The notes under the pieces are model-generated. The model did no database searches, was not told the origin of the DNA, and saw only the letters and a program-made list of their open reading frames with translations. The position numbers and the translations under genes are program-made. Below, in pieces: positions 18,476-27,623 of a stretch of DNA of 64,000 nt. The DNA is taken from the NCBI RefSeq assembly GCF_963974515.1, contig NZ_CAXBDD010000002.1, positions 91,146 to 155,145 on the forward strand. Reading direction: 5' to 3'. The DNA comes from Sunxiuqinia sp963974515. Its GTDB lineage: Bacteria > Bacteroidota > Bacteroidia > Bacteroidales > Prolixibacteraceae. Within the stretch, counting starts at the first letter, position 1. Each line of letters starts with the position of its first letter.

Positions 18476-19990
18476 ATGAGGAAGATCAACAAGATCCTGG
18501 TTGCTAACCGGGGTGAAATTGCTGTCCGTATCATGCGTACTTGCCGTGAAATGGGCATAGCAACTGTTGCTGTTTTTTCCGATGCCGACCGGACATCCAT
18601 GCATGTACGCTATGCTGACGAAGCATATCATGTAGGCCCGGCCCCGTCGAAAGACAGTTATTTGAAAGCCGATAAAATTATTGAAGTCGCTTTACAATCA
18701 AAAGCCGATGCCATTCACCCGGGCTACGGCTTTTTATCTGAAAATGCCAAGTTTGCGAAACTTTGCACCGACAATGGCATTATTTTCATCGGGCCAACTC
18801 CCGAAGTGATTGAAAAAATGGGTGATAAAATTCAGGCCCGCAAAGCCATGATTGCCGCAGGTGTTCCGGTGGTACCCGGAACAACCGAGGCCATTCAGTC
18901 GGAAGATGAAGCCATTAAAACCATCCAAACCATTGGGTTGCCGGTGATGATTAAAGCATCGGCCGGAGGTGGTGGTAAAGGCATGCGCCTGGTCGAAAAA
19001 GCTGAGGACATTGTTTCTTCAGTCAGGGCGGCCCGTTCCGAAGCGCTTGCCTCGTTTAGTGACGATGCCGTTTACATTGAAAAATATGTCATATCGCCAC
19101 ACCACATTGAATTTCAGGTGTTGGGAGATGAACATGGCAATGTGGTTCATTTGTTTGAGCGTGAGTGTTCTATCCAGCGCAGGCATCAGAAGATGGTTGA
19201 AGAAACGCCATCGGTCTTGATGACCCCTGAGTTACGCGAACAAATGGGAAAACATGCCGTAGACGCCGCCAAAGCGGTGAACTACGTTGGAGCCGGAACA
19301 ATTGAATTTTTAGTGGACAATGACAGGAATTATTATTTCTTGGAGATGAACACCCGCTTGCAGGTTGAACATCCCATTACTGAGCGGGTCACTGGTATTG
19401 ATTTGGTGAAAAAACAAATTCAGGTTGCGGAAGGACAGAAGCTAAACCTGGAGCAAGCTAGGCTCGAACAAAAAGGGCATGCCATCGAATGCCGCATTTA
19501 CGCGGAAGACTCAGACAACAACTTCATGCCGAGTCCGGGAAAAATTCACACCATCACGCAACCCCTGGGATTAGGCGTACGAACTGATGGTTATGTGTAT
19601 GAAGGCTATGAAATCCCAATTCACTACGATCCGCTGATCTCCAAATTGATTGTTTGGGCTGAAACACGTGGCGAGGCTATTCAACGGATGCGAAGAGCCC
19701 TCTACGAGTACAAAATCACGGGAATCAGGACCTCACTCAAGTTTTTGGAGCGAATCATGGATTCAGCCGACTTTGTCAGTGGAAATTATGACACCAATTT
19801 CATCGAAAAAAATAGAAGTACTTTATTGGCCGATGATTCCAGCGCAGACGAAAGTCAAGACATGGTAATCATTGCCGCATACTTCGATTTTATCAACCGG
19901 AAAAACAAAGTCATTCCAACCAAAGAGCTCAATCCGGCAAAGAATCGGTGGAAGAAATACACTTACCAAAAGAATTTTGACCGTTTATAA
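18476..19990 (+). CDS. accC: Biotin carboxylase subunit of acyl-CoA carboxylase
   Basis: A 504-residue biotin carboxylase, which uses ATP and bicarbonate to carboxylate biotin on the carrier protein. The N-terminal domain starts ILVANRGEIAVRI; HPGYGFLSEN is at 81-90; the ATP-grasp glycine loop ASAGGGGKGMR is at about 161-171; the later active-site segment EMNTRLQVEHP is present. It is slightly longer than the ~450 residues of typical AccC, with a lysine-rich tail. It heads a tight operon with the biotin carrier (11-bp gap) and a carboxyltransferase (11-bp gap). The set therefore looks like a propionyl-CoA/acyl-CoA carboxylase rather than the AccABCD system. Confidence 0.93.
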   Translation: MRKINKILVANRGEIAVRIMRTCREMGIATVAVFSDADRTSMHVRYADEAYHVGPAPSKDSYLKADKIIEVALQSKADAIHPGYGFLSENAKFAKLCTDNGIIFIGPTPEVIEKMGDKIQARKAMIAAGVPVVPGTTEAIQSEDEAIKTIQTIGLPVMIKASAGGGGKGMRLVEKAEDIVSSVRAARSEALASFSDDAVYIEKYVISPHHIEFQVLGDEHGNVVHLFERECSIQRRHQKMVEETPSVLMTPELREQMGKHAVDAAKAVNYVGAGTIEFLVDNDRNYYFLEMNTRLQVEHPITERVTGIDLVKKQIQVAEGQKLNLEQARLEQKGHAIECRIYAEDSDNNFMPSPGKIHTITQPLGLGVRTDGYVYEGYEIPIHYDPLISKLIVWAETRGEAIQRMRRALYEYKITGIRTSLKFLERIMDSADFVSGNYDTNFIEKNRSTLLADDSSADESQDMVIIAAYFDFINRKNKVIPTKELNPAKNRWKKYTYQKNFDRL

Positions 19991-20001
19991 AACAGAAAAA
20001 T

Positions 20002-20511
20002 ATGCCTATTGAAATAAAATTAGGTGACCGCATTGCGTCCGTTAAAATTTTAAACCAAAATGAAAATCTCATCGAAATTATGGTCGATGATAAGGTTTAC
20101 AATGTTGACCTGATGCATAATGACGAGGGAACCTTTTCCATCATAGAGAGCAACCGCTCACATAATATTTCCCTGGTACCATCACCAAAACCAAAATCGT
20201 ATACGGCGCACACCTTGTATAATACCTACGACCTGGAAATCATTGATGCCGAAGCACGATACATTCGTAACCGCGGCGCCGGAGCGATTGCGCAAAGTGA
20301 GAAACAGATTACCGCGCCCATGCCAGGTAAAATTGTAAAAGTATTGGTAAAAGAAGGTGAATCAGTGACCCAGGGACAAACCGCAATCATTATTGCAGCT
20401 ATGAAAATGGAAAGTGAGTACAAAGTAGCGCTCGATGGCATTGTGAAAGCGGTTCACGTTGCCGATGGTGACACGGTAGAATCAAACCAGGTATTGATTG
20501 AAATTGATTAA
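20002..20511 (+). CDS. Biotin carboxyl carrier protein of acyl-CoA carboxylase
   Basis: A 169-residue protein whose C-terminal ~75 residues form a biotinyl domain (APMPGKIVKVLVKEGE, then the biotinylation site AMKME at 133-137, Lys135). The N-terminal ~95 residues are a beta-rich region that probably contacts the partner subunits (inference, as in acyl-CoA carboxylase alpha chains, where this region is fused to the biotin carboxylase). It lies between biotin carboxylase and carboxyltransferase genes and shuttles CO2 between them. A second biotin carrier in the window (61071) belongs to the decarboxylase operon. Confidence 0.9.
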   Translation: MPIEIKLGDRIASVKILNQNENLIEIMVDDKVYNVDLMHNDEGTFSIIESNRSHNISLVPSPKPKSYTAHTLYNTYDLEIIDAEARYIRNRGAGAIAQSEKQITAPMPGKIVKVLVKEGESVTQGQTAIIIAAMKMESEYKVALDGIVKAVHVADGDTVESNQVLIEID

Positions 20512-20522
20512 TTGAAAAAACT

Positions 20523-22058
20523 ATGGACTTAAAAGGCAAATTCGAAAAATTAGAACAACTCAATAAGGAAGCTGAAATTGGCGGGGGCCAGGAGCGAATT
20601 GAAAAACAACATGCTGCCGGAAAAAAAACCGCCCGTGAACGCATTGAAGACCTGCTTGATCCGGGAACATTTAACGAGATCGATAAGTTTGTGCTGCATC
20701 GGGCAACCGATTTCGGCATTGACAAAAAGAAATTTCGAGGTGATGGGGTCGTTACTGGCTATGGAAAAATTCACGATCGCCTGGTGTATATTTTTGCCCA
20801 GGACTTCACCGTTTTTGGAGGAACGATGAGCCGGTCGAATGCTGATAAAATTGTTAAGATCCAGAAAATGGCCATTGAAAACGGAGCTCCGCTTATTGGC
20901 CTTAATGACTCTGGTGGCGCCCGAATTCAGGAGGGCGTGCAAAGCTTGGCCGGTTATGCCGACATTTTCTACAATAACGTTCTTTCGTCAGGGGTAATTC
21001 CGCAAATCAGTACAATTCTGGGACCATGCGCCGGAGGGGCGGTCTATTCTCCTGCCCTGACCGATTTTATTTTCATGGTCAACGAAACCAGTCACATGTT
21101 TGTTACCGGTCCCGATGTCATCCGAACTGTAACCCACGAGAATGTGACCAAAGAAGATTTGGGTGGAGCAGTTACACACACTTCGAAAAGTGGCGTGGCT
21201 CATTTTTCGGGTGACAACGAAGAACAAACCATCATGATGGTGCGCGAATTGGTGAGTTTCATTCCTTCAAACAACATGGAAGAACCCCCGCTTCAAACGA
21301 CCACCGATCCGATTGACCGTAAAATTGATGCCCTGCACGATGTTGTCCCAGCAGATCCCAACAAGGCTTACGACATGAAAGATATCATTCTGAAAATAGT
21401 TGACGATGAACACTTTCTGGAAGTGCAACCCAACTACGCTGCCAATATCGTTATCGGTTTTGCACGCTTTGGGGGTAAATCAGTTGGCATTGTAGCCAAC
21501 CAACCAGCTGTTTTGGCAGGTGTGCTCGACATCAACTCATCGGCTAAGGCTGCACGTTTTGTACGTTTCTGCGATGCCTTCAACATTCCGCTGGTCACTT
21601 TGGTTGATGTTCCGGGATTTTTGCCTGGTACTCAACAGGAGTTTGGCGGCATTATCAAACACGGCGCCAAATTGCTTTATGCTTTTGCTGAGGCAACGGT
21701 GCCAAAAATAACGCTCATCACCCGGAAAGCTTACGGTGGCGCTTACGATGTCATGTCGAGCAAGCACATTGGCGGCGATATTAACTATGCCTTCCCGACG
21801 GCAGAAATTGCCGTTATGGGGCCTGAAGGCGCAATAAACATTCTGAACCGCGATATTACCGATGAGGCCGAAAAAGCTAAAGCTGTCGAAGAATACCGTG
21901 ATGCTTTTGCCAACCCCTATCGGGCCGCCTCGCTGGGGTATATCGATGAGATTATATATCCGGAAGATACACGCATCAAAATTATTAATGCGCTGGAAAT
22001 GACCCACAACAAGCGCAAGTCCAATCTTCCACGCAAACATGGAAATATCCCATTATAA
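20523..22058 (+). CDS. Acyl-CoA carboxylase carboxyltransferase (propionyl-CoA carboxylase beta-like)
   Basis: A 511-residue crotonase-fold carboxyltransferase, normal length for the family. The N-terminal acyl-CoA half has GKKTARERIEDLLDPGTF, QDFTVFGGTMS and the oxyanion-loop segment NDSGGARIQEGVQSLAGY. The C-terminal biotin half has VDVPGFLPGTQQEFGGIIKHGAKLL (residues ~361-385) and the AYGGAYDVMSSKH loop, and it ends KHGNIPL. It should transfer CO2 from biotin to propionyl-CoA or a similar acyl-CoA. It ends the three-gene operon. It is closely similar to the carboxyltransferase at 59108, which sits in the decarboxylase operon, so the two run related half-reactions in different complexes. 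Confidence 0.9.
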   Translation: MDLKGKFEKLEQLNKEAEIGGGQERIEKQHAAGKKTARERIEDLLDPGTFNEIDKFVLHRATDFGIDKKKFRGDGVVTGYGKIHDRLVYIFAQDFTVFGGTMSRSNADKIVKIQKMAIENGAPLIGLNDSGGARIQEGVQSLAGYADIFYNNVLSSGVIPQISTILGPCAGGAVYSPALTDFIFMVNETSHMFVTGPDVIRTVTHENVTKEDLGGAVTHTSKSGVAHFSGDNEEQTIMMVRELVSFIPSNNMEEPPLQTTTDPIDRKIDALHDVVPADPNKAYDMKDIILKIVDDEHFLEVQPNYAANIVIGFARFGGKSVGIVANQPAVLAGVLDINSSAKAARFVRFCDAFNIPLVTLVDVPGFLPGTQQEFGGIIKHGAKLLYAFAEATVPKITLITRKAYGGAYDVMSSKHIGGDINYAFPTAEIAVMGPEGAINILNRDITDEAEKAKAVEEYRDAFANPYRAASLGYIDEIIYPEDTRIKIINALEMTHNKRKSNLPRKHGNIPL

Positions 22059-22071
22059 TTTATTTAGAAAT

Positions 22072-22112
22072 GACTACCCGGAATTTTCGCCTCGATTTTC
22101 GGGTGGTCTTCT
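22072..22112 (+). terminator. Probable terminator of the acyl-CoA carboxylase operon
   Basis: GACTACCCG pairs with CGGGTGGTC (one T-G wobble) across a 19-base loop, followed by the T-rich TTCTTCT. It starts 14 bases after the carboxyltransferase stop. The long loop and imperfect T-run keep confidence moderate. The remainder of the 22059-22340 spacer shows nothing else recognisable. Confidence 0.5.
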
Positions 22113-22340
22113 TCTAATTTCAACCAATACTCGCTTCACTACTTGCAATGTCAACAAAAGCTGGTCGACAAAATTTCAGATAAACCCTTCAACACAGCTA
22201 CAATTCTGAAACTGAGAGTCAAATTCTTTTCGGGAATGGCGTGTTCACTTTCATCCATACATATAACTAAACAAATCCAACGAACGAACGTTGTTTAATG
22301 TATTTCAGACCGAATAGTCTTAATCACTAAATTACGATAA

Positions 22341-24761
22341 ATGCTTTTAGAGAAAGCTGGAATGCTTATAACAAGCGATAAAAAAACCGAAGAAATTCTG
22401 AACGATTACTATATCGCTTATTTGAGTCGTCAATTGAGCCTCCTGGGAAAACGCGAGGTACATAATGGACGCGCACATTTTGGTGTTTTTGGAGATGGAA
22501 AGGAAATTGCACAAATAGCCTATGCCAAAACCTTCCGGAAGGGCGACTGGCGCTCGGGATATTACCGTGACCAGACTTTCATGCTTGCCCTTGGCCTGAT
22601 GCAACCCGAAGAGTTTTTTGCCATGATTTATGGCGACACCGATGATGAAATGAATCCATCAACCGGTGGCCGCAATTTCAACAACCATTTTTGCACAGCC
22701 AATATTAATGAGCAGGGGGAAATAAAGGATCTAGCCACCAGCTTCAATTCCAGTTCCGACATTAGTTCAACAGGCGGACAAATGCCCCGATTGCTTGGTT
22801 TGGCGCAAGCCTCCAAAATTGTTAGGGAAGACAAAGGCTTGAAAAAGCACCTGAACAACAACGTCACGGGCAACGAAGTGGCTTTTGGCAGCATTGGAGA
22901 CGCCAGTACTTCGGAAGGGATGTTCTTCGAGACCATCAATGCAGCCGGCGTGATGCAGGTACCGTTGGCTGTTGCTGTTTATGATGATGGCTTCGGGATC
23001 AGCGTTCCCATTGAGCTACAGACGACCAAATCCAGTATTTCGGAAGCATTAAAAGGATTTCAAAAACAAAAGGATACCAACGGAATTCTGATCTACACCT
23101 GCAAAGGATGGAACTATCCTGAATTGGTGAAGACCTTTGCCGATGGCATTTCAAAATGTCGAAAAAATCATATACCGGTAGTGTTTCACGTGCAGGAAGT
23201 GACCCAATTACTGGGGCATTCTACTTCGGGATCGCACGAGCGCTACAAAAGTAAGGAGCGCCTGGAATGGGAAAAAGAATACGATGGCATTTACCAGTTT
23301 AAGCTCTGGCTGATTGAATCTGGCCAGGCCGACATGGATACCATCAATGCCATTGAGAAGAAAGCTGAAACCCGGGCGAAAGAAGCCAGAAAGAATGCCT
23401 GGGAAAATTTCATGGGTGGCTACAAAGAGGAAGTGCTGCACCTACAGGAAATCCTTCACCTGTTGAAGCAAAAATCAAATGGAATAGTTGACCACCTTGA
23501 AGAACTGGCTGAGATCAAGCAGCGCATCTTCCCTACCCGCCGCAAATACCTAAGCTTTGCCCAGCGAATTTATTACGACATTCACCTCGATGAAAGCGTT
23601 GGCGAAGAGCGGCTAAAATTACATCATTGGATAGAACAGTTCAAAGTTAAAAGTAGCGGGTTGTACAATAGTCGACTTTACCGCGAAGGCAACGATTCAG
23701 CGTTAAAAGTTGAAGGCGTACTCGCTTCGTACGGCGAAAACGCTCCTGAAGTTAATGGTTCTACCATTCTGAATGAAAATTTCGATGTGCTATTTCAGAA
23801 ATACCCCAACCTGGTGACCTTTGGACAGGACACCGGAAAATTAGGTGGCGTTAATCAAGGGATGAAAGGCATGCAGGAAAAGTACGGTATTCAGCGTGTT
23901 TCTGATGCGGGAATCCGGGAAACAACCATTATTGGACAAGGGGTTGGTTTGGCTATACGAGGTTTCCGCCCCATCGCTGAAATTCAGTACCTCGACTACC
24001 TTATCTATGCGCATTCGACCCTGAGCGATGACCTGGCCAGCATGCAATACCGCACCAAGGGCAAGCAGGCCGCCCCCTTAATTGTGCGTACCCGCGGGCA
24101 CCAGCTGCAAGGCATGTGGCATGCCGGTTCGCCCATGCAAATGCTTTTAGGATCGTTGCGCGGCATGTACCTTTGCGTTCCGCGCAACATGACCCAGGCA
24201 GCGGGGTTTTACAATACCTTGTTAACAGCCAATGATCCAGCCTTAGTCATTGAACCCCTCAAGGGCTATAATATGAAAGAGCATCTGCCCGAAAACCTGG
24301 GCGAATTCAAAGTACCGCTTGGAATTCCTGAATTGATGGTTGAAGGAGATGATGTGACCTTAGTGACCTATGCCTGGAATGTAAACCATGCCGTAAAAGC
24401 AGCCGAACTGCTGAAAACAAAAAATATTTCGGTTGAAGTAATTGACGTACAAACCCTCATGCCCTTTGATGTAAATCACCGCATCCTGGAGTCGATCAAA
24501 AAAACAGGGAAAGTGATTTTTGTGGATGAAGATGTGCCAGGGGGAGCTACCGCCTACATGATGCAAAAAGTGATGGAGGAACAGCAAGCATTCAATTACC
24601 TCGACACCGCGCCTCGTACGTTGTCGGCTAAAGAACACCGCCCGGCTTACGGCATCGATGGCGAATTCTTTTCCAAACCCAATGTAGAACAAATTTTTGA
24701 AAGCATTTACGAAATGATGCGCGAAGTGGATGTTAAACGGTTTTCGAAACTGACTCCCTAA
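22341..24761 (+). CDS. Fused alpha/beta E1 of a 2-oxoacid (branched-chain) dehydrogenase
   Basis: An 806-residue fusion of the two E1 chains that are separate genes in many bacteria. Residues ~15-400 are the thiamine-diphosphate-binding alpha part. Its cofactor motif begins GDASTSEG at ~186 and ends YDDGFGIS at ~214-221, where the usual Asn is replaced by Asp. Residues ~470-790 are the beta part (NLVTFGQDTGKLGGVNQG, IRETTIIGQGVGLAIRGFRP, YRTKGKQAAPLIVR, and a transketolase C-terminal domain with VIDVQTLMPFD). It decarboxylates a 2-oxoacid, probably branched-chain, and passes the acyl group to E2 lipoate. E2 and E3 are not in the window. The neighbouring acyl-CoA carboxylase fits use of the acyl-CoA products. 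Confidence 0.9.
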   Translation: MLLEKAGMLITSDKKTEEILNDYYIAYLSRQLSLLGKREVHNGRAHFGVFGDGKEIAQIAYAKTFRKGDWRSGYYRDQTFMLALGLMQPEEFFAMIYGDTDDEMNPSTGGRNFNNHFCTANINEQGEIKDLATSFNSSSDISSTGGQMPRLLGLAQASKIVREDKGLKKHLNNNVTGNEVAFGSIGDASTSEGMFFETINAAGVMQVPLAVAVYDDGFGISVPIELQTTKSSISEALKGFQKQKDTNGILIYTCKGWNYPELVKTFADGISKCRKNHIPVVFHVQEVTQLLGHSTSGSHERYKSKERLEWEKEYDGIYQFKLWLIESGQADMDTINAIEKKAETRAKEARKNAWENFMGGYKEEVLHLQEILHLLKQKSNGIVDHLEELAEIKQRIFPTRRKYLSFAQRIYYDIHLDESVGEERLKLHHWIEQFKVKSSGLYNSRLYREGNDSALKVEGVLASYGENAPEVNGSTILNENFDVLFQKYPNLVTFGQDTGKLGGVNQGMKGMQEKYGIQRVSDAGIRETTIIGQGVGLAIRGFRPIAEIQYLDYLIYAHSTLSDDLASMQYRTKGKQAAPLIVRTRGHQLQGMWHAGSPMQMLLGSLRGMYLCVPRNMTQAAGFYNTLLTANDPALVIEPLKGYNMKEHLPENLGEFKVPLGIPELMVEGDDVTLVTYAWNVNHAVKAAELLKTKNISVEVIDVQTLMPFDVNHRILESIKKTGKVIFVDEDVPGGATAYMMQKVMEEQQAFNYLDTAPRTLSAKEHRPAYGIDGEFFSKPNVEQIFESIYEMMREVDVKRFSKLTP

Positions 24762-24815
24762 GCAAGGGCTTATTACTCGTCAGAAGGCGTATAATTAGCT
24801 GGAGCCATCTTCTTT

Positions 24816-25493
24816 TTATTCAACTTTTGATTTATATTCGATCTTGCTGTTGGGATTCATATAAACTTCCTGCAAATGAACCTGTCGTTCCTGCAAGTTT
24901 TCATCCAGCCATTCCTGGTTGATTTCCATCTTATCGAAGTCTTTCCAAATGCGCTTATCCGCAGCACAACTGTATTGCCGGCAAACTTTTGGACGGTCAT
25001 GATAGATGGAACAACCACATTGTCCTCCATTCAGGTGGGTGCAATAGCCCGATTTGGCCTGCCGGATAAAATATGGTTGCCCCAAGTCCCACTTCACTTT
25101 ACCCGATTCAATTTCGCGCACTGATAAGGCAAAATTCAATTTACAACAGGCAGCTTTGCATAGGTGTAGACGTTCTTCGCAATTTACCGGAACAAAATCG
25201 GCCGCCTGCTGTTCTTCGTTCCCATCAACCCGAATGGCAATGCCCGCGTGAAAATGCTCCCCTTTTTGAAGGATCTCGTCCCTTACCTTCCCGACTATCT
25301 TTTCGAAGGCTTCTTTTTCAATGTGTTTTTCTGCAATCAGCGTATCAATCAATCCATACAAAAAGGATTCGATTTCATTGATCCGGTTTGCCTGATTACT
25401 CAATGCATTATGTGTAAAAAAACCAGAGCGCTCAAGTTGCTGCTCCATTTCTTCCAGAATATCGTTTTTAATTTTCTGTTCATTTTTTGCCAT
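24816..25493 (-). CDS. YkgJ-type cysteine-cluster protein (last gene of the eCIS operon)
   Basis: About 225 residues. ATG at 25493 is preferred to a GTG two codons upstream. The N-terminal ~100 residues are charged and helical. Then comes a cysteine cluster of the putative zinc/iron-chelating YkgJ family: LCKAACCKL, GYCTHLNGGQCGCSIYHDRP and VCRQYSC. Metal binding is inferred from family and cysteines; no biochemical role is established. The start codon lies 14 bp inside the end of the upstream gene, indicating translational coupling to the eCIS accessory genes. Why such a protein is tied to an injection system is unclear; it could be metal-linked modification or maturation of a cargo, or simple hitch-hiking. 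Confidence 0.8.
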   Translation of the reverse strand: MAKNEQKIKNDILEEMEQQLERSGFFTHNALSNQANRINEIESFLYGLIDTLIAEKHIEKEAFEKIVGKVRDEILQKGEHFHAGIAIRVDGNEEQQAADFVPVNCEERLHLCKAACCKLNFALSVREIESGKVKWDLGQPYFIRQAKSGYCTHLNGGQCGCSIYHDRPKVCRQYSCAADKRIWKDFDKMEINQEWLDENLQERQVHLQEVYMNPNSKIEYKSKVE

Positions 25494-26130
25494 ATTCACT
25501 ATCCTTTAGCTTTTTTCTGAACCGCTCAATTTCGGCATCCCGCTGCTCCCGGCCGTGATAAAATGTGATCGAAATATTCGTGATTTTAGAAAGGTAAAAT
25601 GCAGCAAAATCTTTGATACGGTATTGGTATTCATTACCAACTGTTGCTTCCCTGCTCCCTTCGTATAAAACCGGACCATTATCATTAAGCAACTCTTGCA
25701 AATAGGGTACTGCAGCTGCTCCAAACTGCATAATCCGCGCACCCAACTCTCCGGGATCGTCATGTTCGTAAAGATATCCCCACATATTTCCGCTAAGTTG
25801 ATATTCTCCATCCAGGTTGGCGTTGGTATCCTTCAAAGCAGCAGCATAAACTCGGGCTAAATCCGCGTGAGCCTTTTCCGTTAGGGGAACCTCAAATTTC
25901 GATAATAACTCTGCAGCTAAAAATTTGGACTTGTCAGAACTTCCGGGATTCTCAATTATTTTTCTCAAATCCTGCTTGTTATTTCCGTTTGCCCATAGCT
26001 CTTTCAAATGATCATCAGCAGACAAAAATAACTCCCGGTAATCAGTTTCATTCAATATTTTCACTATCGAATCTGAAGTCATCTTACAACTTTTAAATGG
26101 ATTATACTTTAAATATCTAAGGTCGTTCAT
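25480..26130 (-). CDS. Unknown 216-aa HEAT-like protein, partner of the DUF4157 cargo candidate
   Basis: Not recognised as a named family. The 216 residues are soluble and mostly helical. The segments SDKSKFLAAELLSKFEVPL and MQFGAAAVPYLQELLND look like single HEAT/armadillo-type helix pairs. There is no signal peptide or membrane segment, so it should stay in the cytoplasm. Its start overlaps the end of the DUF4157 gene by 14 bp, and its own end overlaps the YkgJ gene by 14 bp. A small cytosolic protein coupled directly behind a putative toxin/cargo gene could be an immunity protein or a loading chaperone; both are inferences from position. Confidence 0.6.
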   Translation of the reverse strand: MNDLRYLKYNPFKSCKMTSDSIVKILNETDYRELFLSADDHLKELWANGNNKQDLRKIIENPGSSDKSKFLAAELLSKFEVPLTEKAHADLARVYAAALKDTNANLDGEYQLSGNMWGYLYEHDDPGELGARIMQFGAAAVPYLQELLNDNGPVLYEGSREATVGNEYQYRIKDFAAFYLSKITNISITFYHGREQRDAEIERFRKKLKDSEYGKK

Positions 26131-27580
26131 CTAATAAATATCGATCCTCAACTTCACCAGTTTCTCCGGTAAAAGGTCCATCAACGACTTTAATCAACGA
26201 ACTTCCAAATGGCGCAAACCCTGGCAATACGACAACCCGTGTCCCCCATGGAAGGTGTGTATAAAGAGGCCCCAAACCAATATCAACTCCCATAATATTA
26301 TTAATCCATTTAACATCCTCAACGGGTAAATTTAAAGAGCTTTCACCTTTCGAAGTTTTCGTAGTATTCCAGATCTCCGCCGCTTTCAAAAAGGTGGAAG
26401 AAGGAGTCCCTTGAGATTGAACTGCAAACGGGATTCGAGAAAATTTAGCTTTGCTATCTGTTCGCCAACCCCATTGAACTGACCCGTAATAGGTGCCCTT
26501 CTGCGTTCCATCAATTGCCAATGCCGTAGTTTCAAATAGTTGTTCTGCATTTTTCGATCTGCCAGGTTGCATAGGTGCATCATGAAGTTCGGCATCTTTT
26601 GATTTCCATGCCTTTCCCGATTTGTAGCGATAGCCATGTTCACCCCAGCCCTTATAGTTTTTTCCTGTAACAGTAGACGCTGCTAATTCTGCGGCAGTCA
26701 TCTTACTTACAGAAGATGGCGTTGCGCCCTGAGATAACTTGGTATCTGACTTGGAAGCCTTTTCCACCGCATATAATGGATTTCTGTTGTAATCAGCCTG
26801 ATCAATATGCACTGCTTCATCCGTTCCTATTACTGGCGAGCTGATTGTCTTGGCATCTTTTGAAGTTATGGATCTGTCTTTTACTGTGGTGTTGAGTGAT
26901 ACAGGCTTCCCCTTATCTACTGAACGAACCGATTGCACCATCCCAATCAACTTTGCATCCACCTTGTTTCCTGGCTTAAACTTCATATACATATCTACTC
27001 CGATTTCTTTTCCCCCGCTATTTTTAATTGTGGTGTAGGATTCATCAATAAACTCACCAAAATGGGTGCTTTGTTTGGCCATCTGGATCACCGAGCTTTT
27101 AGCCTGCACCGTTCGCATCGAATTACGCATGCCCAAACTGGCCGATTGATACTTGGAAATCGTTTCTCCACGAACCGCTTTCCTGCCAAAACGTTCGGCA
27201 TCGGCCTCCAATCCGCGATCATCATTCACGGTAAATCGCTTCCGTAAAACCCGGGTGGGCTTAACCACACCACTTCTCTGCTGGGCAATGTGGGTGAATT
27301 CATGCCCAATCAGGTTTCTTCCTTTTTCTGTGTTTGGGTTGAATTGCCCCGGCGCAAAATGAATCTTTTCGCTCTGTGTAAAGGCAAGCGCATTCATTTC
27401 CCTGGCTTCAATCGAGTTTTTTTGAAGAGCCACATCCGAAAAATCTTGACCAAACGAAGTTTCTATTCTTGTCTGAAGGTCTTCCGGCAAGTTGGCATTG
27501 CGTTTCTTTTTTACCGAATGGTCAGCGTTCGCAACTGCCCGGCTTTCCATTTTTTTTGAATTTGTTGTATCTTTTTTCAT
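26117..27580 (-). CDS. DUF4157 (eCIS core domain) protein, putative cargo/effector
   Basis: A 487-residue protein. After a basic disordered N-terminus (residues 1-28), residues ~30-108 form the DUF4157 domain: LPEDLQTRIETSFGQDFSDV, the metallopeptidase-like motif GHEFTHIAQ with HEFTH at 93-97, and a possible third ligand in LEADAE (near Glu125). DUF4157 is among the domains most often found with eCIS loci and is typical of their cargo or cargo-processing proteins. A 40-residue linker leads to a ~320-residue C-terminal region rich in Gly, Ser and Lys (NPLYAVEKA, GWGEHGYRY, FETTALAIDG, GTYYGSVQWGW). No catalytic family is recognised there. It has a good AGGAG-like ribosome site. It is the best candidate for the particle's payload. 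Confidence 0.8.
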   Translation of the reverse strand: MKKDTTNSKKMESRAVANADHSVKKKRNANLPEDLQTRIETSFGQDFSDVALQKNSIEAREMNALAFTQSEKIHFAPGQFNPNTEKGRNLIGHEFTHIAQQRSGVVKPTRVLRKRFTVNDDRGLEADAERFGRKAVRGETISKYQSASLGMRNSMRTVQAKSSVIQMAKQSTHFGEFIDESYTTIKNSGGKEIGVDMYMKFKPGNKVDAKLIGMVQSVRSVDKGKPVSLNTTVKDRSITSKDAKTISSPVIGTDEAVHIDQADYNRNPLYAVEKASKSDTKLSQGATPSSVSKMTAAELAASTVTGKNYKGWGEHGYRYKSGKAWKSKDAELHDAPMQPGRSKNAEQLFETTALAIDGTQKGTYYGSVQWGWRTDSKAKFSRIPFAVQSQGTPSSTFLKAAEIWNTTKTSKGESSLNLPVEDVKWINNIMGVDIGLGPLYTHLPWGTRVVVLPGFAPFGSSLIKVVDGPFTGETGEVEDRYLLDERP

Positions 27581-27623
27581 CTCTCCTGATTTTTTTAAGT
27601 TCTGACCAGTGAAAGCTGTTCCA

